From an uncultured Prevotellaceae bacterium (lineage in GTDB: Bacteria > Bacteroidota > Bacteroidia > Bacteroidales > Bacteroidaceae), in contig CALZOH010000115.1 of assembly GCA_945827465.1 (NCBI GenBank), positions 1-10,053 on the forward strand: a stretch of DNA of 10,053 bases. The letters are read 5' to 3'. Under the pieces are notes generated by a model. That model made no database searches. It was not told the origin of the DNA and was given only the letters and a program-made list of their open reading frames with translations. This document shows positions 6,811 through 10,053 of this stretch, one piece after another. Each line of letters begins with the position of its first letter. Positions within the stretch are counted from its first letter, which is position 1. The position numbers were made by a program, and so were the translations under genes.

Positions 6811-7647
6811 TCAATGAATATTCACTTGTTGTGGGACGATACGATTTTGTCGGATTAAACGGCTTGGTACATTCATATCACAATAGCTTTCACTTCGATT
6901 ACCAATCATTCGATATGTTAAGCCTGTATGAGATATTTTGCAAAGGTCAAGCAATGCCCCCATTTCCGGATCTCCATTGTTTGCCTCTGCTATAATGTTG
7001 TTGGCAAATTCATCTGATACAGCCGCAAAGCTGGATAAATCGTATAGGTTTTCATCAATTTCAACCTCAACAATAATATTATTGTCTTCAAGACCTAATC
7101 CCTTCAATATCATTCCCTCATCAATCTTTATAGGAAATGTGCAATTCTCGGTTTCAAACTTCAATTTCAAGGCACTATTAAGCGCCTCTGTTGGGTTTAC
7201 ATTGATTCGATTTTGCATTTCCTTGATGTAGGTAGGACTTAATTCTGAAGTAAATGAGGATACTCCATTTGATGCAACTATCCTAAGCCCAAGCCCTCGT
7301 TTTATCAATTCATTTGACATCATGTCGCTATGTCCACCTTGTCCATTCACACAAAGAAAGGCAAGATAAAACATATCGCGAGTGGCTTCTGGGTTATTAC
7401 GATAGACATCAATATTGATGTATTCCGGCTTGTAGTCAAGCTTGTAAACGATGAAACCATCCTCCAAAGAAATGCTTGATACTTGACCAACACCATTTGC
7501 CACCGGAATCGGACAGTCACGATTAGCTCTTCTTATTTGCACTTCTAAAGAATCGGCTGCGACCGGCTTTACAATAGCCTTAGTCAAACTTCCCAGACCC
7601 ATAAGGATAAGAAAGAGAATCCCGATAATTTTTAATGTTTTTTTCAT
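6811..7647 (-). CDS. Membrane-anchored protein with an internally duplicated domain
   Basis: This 278-aa protein has an N-terminal hydrophobic anchor or uncleaved signal (MKKTLKIIGILFLILMGLGS) with no lipobox. The rest appears to be two copies of one domain, about 34-146 and 156-267. Matching points are NRDCPIPVANGV with TENCTFPIKIDEG, ISLEDGFIVYKLDY with LGLEDNNIIVEVEI, and GLGLRIVASNGVSS with GLTYRMIGNRSES. Cys45 and Cys169 fall in equivalent places. Each copy seems to be a few strands, then a helical stretch, then a strand. I cannot name the family. It lies 8 nt after the repeat lipoprotein and one base before the next gene. The soluble part is probably periplasmic, facing the same compartment as the lipoprotein and the TPR-protease. 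Confidence 0.85.
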   Translation of the reverse strand: MKKTLKIIGILFLILMGLGSLTKAIVKPVAADSLEVQIRRANRDCPIPVANGVGQVSSISLEDGFIVYKLDYKPEYINIDVYRNNPEATRDMFYLAFLCVNGQGGHSDMMSNELIKRGLGLRIVASNGVSSFTSELSPTYIKEMQNRINVNPTEALNSALKLKFETENCTFPIKIDEGMILKGLGLEDNNIIVEVEIDENLYDLSSFAAVSDEFANNIIAEANNGDPEMGALLDLCKISHTGLTYRMIGNRSESYCDMNVPSRLIRQNRIVPQQVNIH

Positions 7648-7655
7648 AGCCTCAA

Positions 7656-8123
7656 TTAGTATACGTTGACAGTCGTATTTCCGAAGTCATCGGTGTAAGC
7701 AGAATAGAAATTGCCGTTCAGATCATGTCCTGTGGTGTAGCCGTACTCGTCAGTGTGAGAGTATGTGTAATTGCCGTTATAATCGTGCATTGTCGTATTC
7801 CCATACTCGTCGGAATATCCCCCATAGAAATTGCCATTCATATCATGCCCCGAGATGTTGCCGTAGCTATCACGACTGATATAAATGAAATTTCCGTCGT
7901 AAGTGTAGTATGTTACATTGGCTGTCAAGTCAATCTCTTCAATATCATCTTCCTCATCGTCATAATAATAGGAGTAAGCCACTTCTTCCTCATCAGGTCC
8001 TTCTGATATGTAGGAGTATGAAGAATTGAAATCTTCATTAGAGTCACGTTCATTAACTTCTTTCTGATTGCCGCAAGAAACAAGGACAATCACACTTAGA
8101 ATCGTAAGAATTAAATTTTTCAT
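7656..8123 (-). CDS. Lipoprotein with four 20-residue NGNFY…YGNTT repeats
   Basis: This is a 155-aa lipoprotein. Residues 1-17 form a signal peptide with a lipobox (MKNLILTILSVIVLVSC), Cys17 being the lipidated residue. Residues 40-66 are strongly acidic (EGPDEEEVAYSYYYDDEEDD). Residues 75-155 are four tandem units of about 20 residues, consensus NGNFYxxYxDxYGNTTxHDx, running to the very C-terminus. The composition (Y, G, N, D, T) suggests a beta-hairpin or solenoid surface. A longer frame from 8162 exists, but its first 13 residues come from the promoter element at 8146-8176; the ATG at 8123 lies 22 nt after it and directly begins the lipoprotein signal, so it is chosen. It is the first gene of the unit leading to the TPR-protease. 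The role is unknown; binding rather than catalysis seems likely. Confidence 0.88.
   Translation of the reverse strand: MKNLILTILSVIVLVSCGNQKEVNERDSNEDFNSSYSYISEGPDEEEVAYSYYYDDEEDDIEEIDLTANVTYYTYDGNFIYISRDSYGNISGHDMNGNFYGGYSDEYGNTTMHDYNGNYTYSHTDEYGYTTGHDLNGNFYSAYTDDFGNTTVNVY
7659..7901 (-). repeat. Four tandem 60-nt coding repeats
   Basis: Units encode residues 75-95 (slightly longer, more diverged), 96-115, 116-135 and 136-155 of the lipoprotein. Shared features are N-G-N-[FY], D-x-[YF]-G, and H-D-[MYL] at the junctions. Periodicity is exact at 60 nt for the last three. Confidence 0.88.
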
Positions 8124-8145
8124 CTTGTTCTGAGTTTTTGTTTGT

Positions 8146-8176
8146 CCTTTATGACAAGGCATGAGAAAAGGTTAAC
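8146..8176 (-). promoter_or_regulatory. ECF-type promoter-like element, copy B
   Basis: On the minus strand this reads GTTAACCTTT, 11 bases, GTCATAAAGG, identical in both boxes to copy A. It ends 22 nt before the lipoprotein ATG at 8123, and the leader is A-rich (ACAAACAAAAACTC). Its upstream box overlaps the foot of the terminator hairpin of the preceding unit by two bases. Confidence 0.72.
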
Positions 8177-8207
8177 AGGCCATGTGAAGAATTTGCACAT
8201 GACCTGT
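8175..8207 (-). terminator. Terminator-like hairpin after the secreted-protein unit
   Basis: Arms 8175-8186 and 8196-8207 form a 12-bp stem with a 9-base loop. The one mismatch seen on the plus strand (C8180 against A8202) becomes a G-U pair in minus-strand RNA, so the full stem forms only in the direction of the genes. It lies 14 nt past the stop of the 143-aa gene. The following T run (TTAACCTTTT) is interrupted, so termination may be partial. Confidence 0.62.
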
Positions 8208-8221
8208 AGTAGAAAAATTTT

Positions 8222-8653
8222 CTATCTTGAATACAGTATTAATGCTCTGTTTGTGCCGTTTTCCTGACTGAAAGTCATAAGTATCTTAAAAGAGCCAAAA
8301 TCAAACATTTTAGAATAAGGTTTATTGACTTTAACTGAGTATGGCCACTTTGAAGAGAACGATTTCCATAACTCATCAAACCACATCTTTGAGAACCCAT
8401 CATCCGAATCGCAAATCATGCATTCCTCAACTACCGAGTTGTTTCTGATTCGGAAAAACATTGATATTCCATCCTCCGTATATCCGTCTTGATACCGTTC
8501 TCCATTTTCGTCAGAGCCAATAAACCTCAGTTCCGGAAATTCCTGTTTCATTGTATATAGACTCTTACCAAGATTTGTTCCGGGCTTGTCCTGCGCATAT
8601 GCCGTTATGACCATTACAGTCAACAGCATAAGAGTCATTAAAATCTTCTTCAT
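8222..8653 (-). CDS. Small secreted protein of unknown function
   Basis: This 143-aa protein has a clear signal peptide (MKKILMTLMLLTVMVITAYA, cleavage before Q). The mature part is about 120 residues: NLGKSLYTMKQEFPELRFIG, then an acidic loop, DGISMFFRIRNNSVVEECMI, the aromatic stretch MWFDELWKSFSSKWPY, and a closing strand ALILYS. It has Cys residues in ECMICDSDD that could pair or bind metal. The layout (helix, then several strands and a helix) fits a small periplasmic alpha/beta domain; I recognise no family. It is the last gene of unit D, 2 nt after the TPR-like gene, and a hairpin terminator follows. Its co-transcription with two other small secreted proteins suggests a joint envelope role. 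Confidence 0.85.
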   Translation of the reverse strand: MKKILMTLMLLTVMVITAYAQDKPGTNLGKSLYTMKQEFPELRFIGSDENGERYQDGYTEDGISMFFRIRNNSVVEECMICDSDDGFSKMWFDELWKSFSSKWPYSVKVNKPYSKMFDFGSFKILMTFSQENGTNRALILYSR

Positions 8654-8655
8654 AT

Positions 8656-9093
8656 TTATCTCCGATTTTGTTTTTGTCTGCGTTTATACTCCTTTTCTGT
8701 AATCTTTAGGGATTGAAGAGCGCCTTCGGCATAGGCATATCCTTTCTTCTTAGCTTTCTTATACTCTTTCTTGGCGTGTTTGAAATCACATAGTTTTTCA
8801 TACACAACTCCTCGGTCATAATAAAGTTTGGCATTATACCATCCACAATCCAAGGCATATTTGGAATAGGTCAGAAAGCCATTCCAATCTTGACGATTGT
8901 AACATTCATATGCTTTTTGCTGGTATTGCTCAAAACGTTCTTTCTGTTGGCGATTATAAGCAGCCTCCGCCATTGCCGACAAATAGAGTTCCTCGTAACT
9001 AAGGGGCTTGAATCGGCTGTTTATGACAATCTGGGATGAGCTTACATTTGATATACCCACCGCCAGAAGCAATATTAACAGGAATTTCTTCAT
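8656..9093 (-). CDS. Small secreted TPR-like protein
   Basis: This 145-aa protein has a signal peptide (MKKFLLILLLAVGISNVSSS, cleavage near Q21). The mature part is helical: a region PLSYEELYLSAMAEAAYNRQ, then two to three TPR-like units (KAYECYNRQDWNGFLTYSKY; LYYDRGVVYEKLCDFKHAKK; EYKKAKKKGYAYAEGAL), and a very basic end (KEYKRRQKQNRR). TPR units usually mediate protein binding. A frame from 9117 adds eight residues overlapping the previous gene; the ATG at 9093, two bases after the upstream stop, begins the signal peptide directly and is preferred. The basic tail may bind nucleic acid, an acidic partner or the envelope surface. It sits between the 22-residue repeat protein and the small secreted protein in one message. 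Confidence 0.87.
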   Translation of the reverse strand: MKKFLLILLLAVGISNVSSSQIVINSRFKPLSYEELYLSAMAEAAYNRQQKERFEQYQQKAYECYNRQDWNGFLTYSKYALDCGWYNAKLYYDRGVVYEKLCDFKHAKKEYKKAKKKGYAYAEGALQSLKITEKEYKRRQKQNRR

Positions 9094-9095
9094 AT

Positions 9096-9545
9096 TCAGT
9101 TTTCGTGATATTCCCACCGATTGTATAGGTCACTCCATTTGTAATAACCGACCAACTGGTTGTTTGAGTTGTAGACATCGTAACGCTTATACAGGTCGTT
9201 CCACTTTTTATACCCAATTACCCTTCCGTAAGAATCCTTGATGTCTTCTCGATCATAAAGGCTATTGTAGTTTCGGGTAGATTGGGTGTTGCCATATCTA
9301 TCTTTTGTTTCAGTGCGATTGTATAGGTCATTACGTTGTTCAGTCTTCTGAAGGTTGCCATATGCATCGTAATATTCCATACGTTTGTATAAATCGTTGT
9401 ACTTGGCATAGCCAATCATGCGTCCGTAAGAGTCAAAAAACTCTGTGCGTTTGTAGAGGTCGTTCCACTTCTGAGTGTACGACTGCGCCGATGCACCTAT
9501 TGCGATGCTTATAACGGCAAACAAAAAAAGTAATAGTTTTTTCAT
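9096..9545 (-). CDS. Secreted protein built of six 22-residue NDLYKR repeats
   Basis: This 149-aa protein has a signal peptide (MKKLLLFLFAVISIAIGASA, cleavage before Q21). Everything from residue 28 to the end is repeats: five full units of exactly 22 residues (28-49, 50-71, 72-93, 94-115, 116-137) and a half unit (138-149). The consensus is NDLYKRxExxDxYGnxxgyxkW. Strict conservation of N/S-x-L-Y-x-R and of D-x-YG with free positions between suggests a stacked beta-hairpin array resembling, but not clearly belonging to, YD or WG repeats. There is no other domain, so the protein is probably a binding or structural element in the periplasm or outside. It starts 6 nt after the 45-aa membrane miniprotein and ends 2 nt before the TPR-like gene. 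Confidence 0.9.
   Translation of the reverse strand: MKKLLLFLFAVISIAIGASAQSYTQKWNDLYKRTEFFDSYGRMIGYAKYNDLYKRMEYYDAYGNLQKTEQRNDLYNRTETKDRYGNTQSTRNYNSLYDREDIKDSYGRVIGYKKWNDLYKRYDVYNSNNQLVGYYKWSDLYNRWEYHEN
9099..9464 (-). repeat. Five and a half tandem 66-nt coding repeats
   Basis: Each unit starts with the codons for N(or S)-D/S-L-Y and is exactly 66 nt. Units differ widely at synonymous and variable positions, so the array is old rather than freshly expanded. The last unit is cut after 12 codons by the stop. Confidence 0.9.
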
Positions 9546-9551
9546 TTGTTG

Positions 9552-9689
9552 TTATCTGGATAAATCATTACACATACGAAGTAGAAATATGGCTATTGCA
9601 ACGGCTACAAGCCAAAGATTGCGTTCAAGCCACGATTTCTTTTCGGGCTGCTTATTTCCCTGATTATTGTTGTCAGTCTTGTTTTCCAT
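9552..9689 (-). CDS. Membrane miniprotein, 45 aa
   Basis: The frame from the ATG at 9687-9689 encodes 45 residues: a polar start (MENKTDNNNQGNKQPEKKSW), LERN, then a hydrophobic helix (LWLVAVAIAIFLLRM) and a short polar end (CNDLSR). This is the layout of a single-pass small membrane protein with a charged, asparagine-rich cytosolic tail. Its stop is 6 nt before the ATG of the 22-residue repeat protein, and its start overlaps the end of the 28-aa frame by 17 nt. The gene-like spacing and clean polar/hydrophobic division support it. There is no family assignment; expression is unproven. Confidence 0.62.
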   Translation of the reverse strand: MENKTDNNNQGNKQPEKKSWLERNLWLVAVAIAIFLLRMCNDLSR

Positions 9690-9759
9690 TGTTCTTGAAT
9701 GATATGATTAGTCGAAGTATGCCGTAGATTACTGCGGCAAGGAGTAATATTGTAATCAT
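9673..9759 (-). CDS. Possible hydrophobic miniprotein, 28 aa
   Basis: The frame from the ATG at 9757-9759 encodes MITILLLAAVIYGILRLIIS followed by FKNNGKQD: one hydrophobic helix with a short basic end. It begins 14 nt after the stop of the right-edge gene and overlaps the 45-aa frame by 17 nt. Without it this stretch would be an 84-nt gap. Very small size keeps confidence low; it could be a chance frame or a leader that couples translation to the next gene. Confidence 0.42.
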   Translation of the reverse strand: MITILLLAAVIYGILRLIISFKNNGKQD

Positions 9760-9773
9760 CTGATGATATAACT

Positions 9774-9983
9774 TTAACGCGATGTATAAGACACTTTACA
9801 GAGGTATTCATTTCCAACGAAGTGGGAAAGCGAGACCGTCACTTTTATTCGCGAGAAGTAGAATGTTACGCTGTTGTCTCCTTCATAAGCATTTATGTAA
9901 TTCTGCTTACTGAAATCTGATACGAATCTGTCAAAATAGTATCCTGCGGTTTCTTCGTTTCCACTACATGTAAACTCTTCCAA
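9774..9983 (-). CDS. Unknown small protein with unresolved 5' end at the contig edge
   Basis: The coding character is clear from about residue 1 of a TTG-started frame (69 aa): EEFTCSGNEETAGYYFDRFV, then SKQNYINAYEGDNSVTFYFS and a final pair of strands ending VSYTSR. No ATG or GTG is available. The frame stays open upstream for 16 more codons (PLSDTLKETVSNNRVVLEEF) back to an in-frame TAG at 10035-10037, and those residues also look protein-like. Either a TTG start, which is rare in Bacteroidales, is used, or the gene is truncated or frameshifted near the contig end. No signal peptide is seen, so the true N-terminus may be missing. It is the first visible gene of unit D; I recognise no family. 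Confidence 0.55.
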   Translation of the reverse strand: MEEFTCSGNEETAGYYFDRFVSDFSKQNYINAYEGDNSVTFYFSRIKVTVSLSHFVGNEYLCKVSYTSR

Positions 9984-10053
9984 GACAACTCGATTATTCG
10001 ATACTGTTTCTTTGAGTGTGTCTGAGAGAGGGCACTAAAAAAGGACCAGCCAA
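9984..10053. other. Right contig edge, no assignable feature
   Basis: Seventy bases upstream of the TTG. They hold open but ATG-less frame and an in-frame TAG next to a run of six A. No adapter sequence and no copy of the promoter-like element is seen here, so the promoter of unit D lies outside the window or is of another type. Confidence 0.5.

Noticed and set aside
7725..8006. Plus-strand frame rich in Val/Ile
   Set aside because: It mirrors the tandem repeats of the lipoprotein on the other strand.
9018..9030. Another TTTATGACAA match to the promoter downstream box
   Set aside because: It is inside the TPR-like coding sequence and has no GTTWACC box at the right distance.
7659..9464. The two tandem arrays as CRISPR or intergenic satellite repeats
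   Set aside because: Periods of 60 and 66 nt are exact codon multiples, both lie inside reading frames, and the DNA units are too diverged for CRISPR repeats.

Overview
This looks like one end of a short-read assembled contig from a Bacteroidota bacterium, most likely Bacteroidales (Muribaculaceae- or Prevotella-like). Support for that: signal peptides cleaved just before Gln (…IGASA-Q, …AYA-Q, …SIA-Q), A/C-rich leaders without Shine-Dalgarno sequences, a CreD family protein, a WG-repeat protein and a TPR/retropepsin protein. Bases 1-46 are not genomic. They are an Illumina Nextera i7 tail, an index and the Tn5 mosaic end, so real sequence starts at base 47. I see no rRNA, tRNA, CRISPR array, insertion sequence or phage gene. 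Every credible gene lies on the minus strand and is read right to left.

There are four transcription units. Unit D (about 9983 to 8222) holds a right-edge gene with an uncertain start, two overlapping membrane miniproteins (28 and 45 aa), a secreted protein made of 22-residue repeats, a small secreted TPR-like protein and another small secreted protein; a hairpin terminator follows. Unit B (8123 to 4387) holds a lipoprotein with four 20-residue repeats, a membrane-anchored protein with an internal duplication, a small cytosolic protein, and a 685-aa exported TPR protein ending in a retropepsin-like aspartic protease domain. These genes are joined by gaps of 8 and 1 nt and a 4-nt overlap. Unit C (4245 to 1966) holds four apparently cytosolic proteins of unknown role. 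One carries WG repeats with an acidic tail, and the last two may be one gene split by a frameshift. Unit A (1897 to the left edge) holds an 87-aa protein, a membrane protein with a YbjN-like domain, a 202-aa protein resembling only the membrane C-terminus of CreD, and the first 61 codons of CreD itself.

The main observation is that units A, B and C each begin with the same bipartite element, GTTWACCTTT-N11-GTCATAAAGG. The spacing is identical in all three, and each copy lies 20-23 nt before the start codon. The AAC-type upstream box and GTC-type downstream box resemble an extracytoplasmic-function (ECF) sigma factor promoter. The same element also contains an inverted repeat, CCTTT-N16-AAAGG. 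The simplest reading is one co-regulated regulon of envelope and cytosolic proteins with CreD as the only well-known member. No sigma or anti-sigma gene is visible, so the regulator is an inference.
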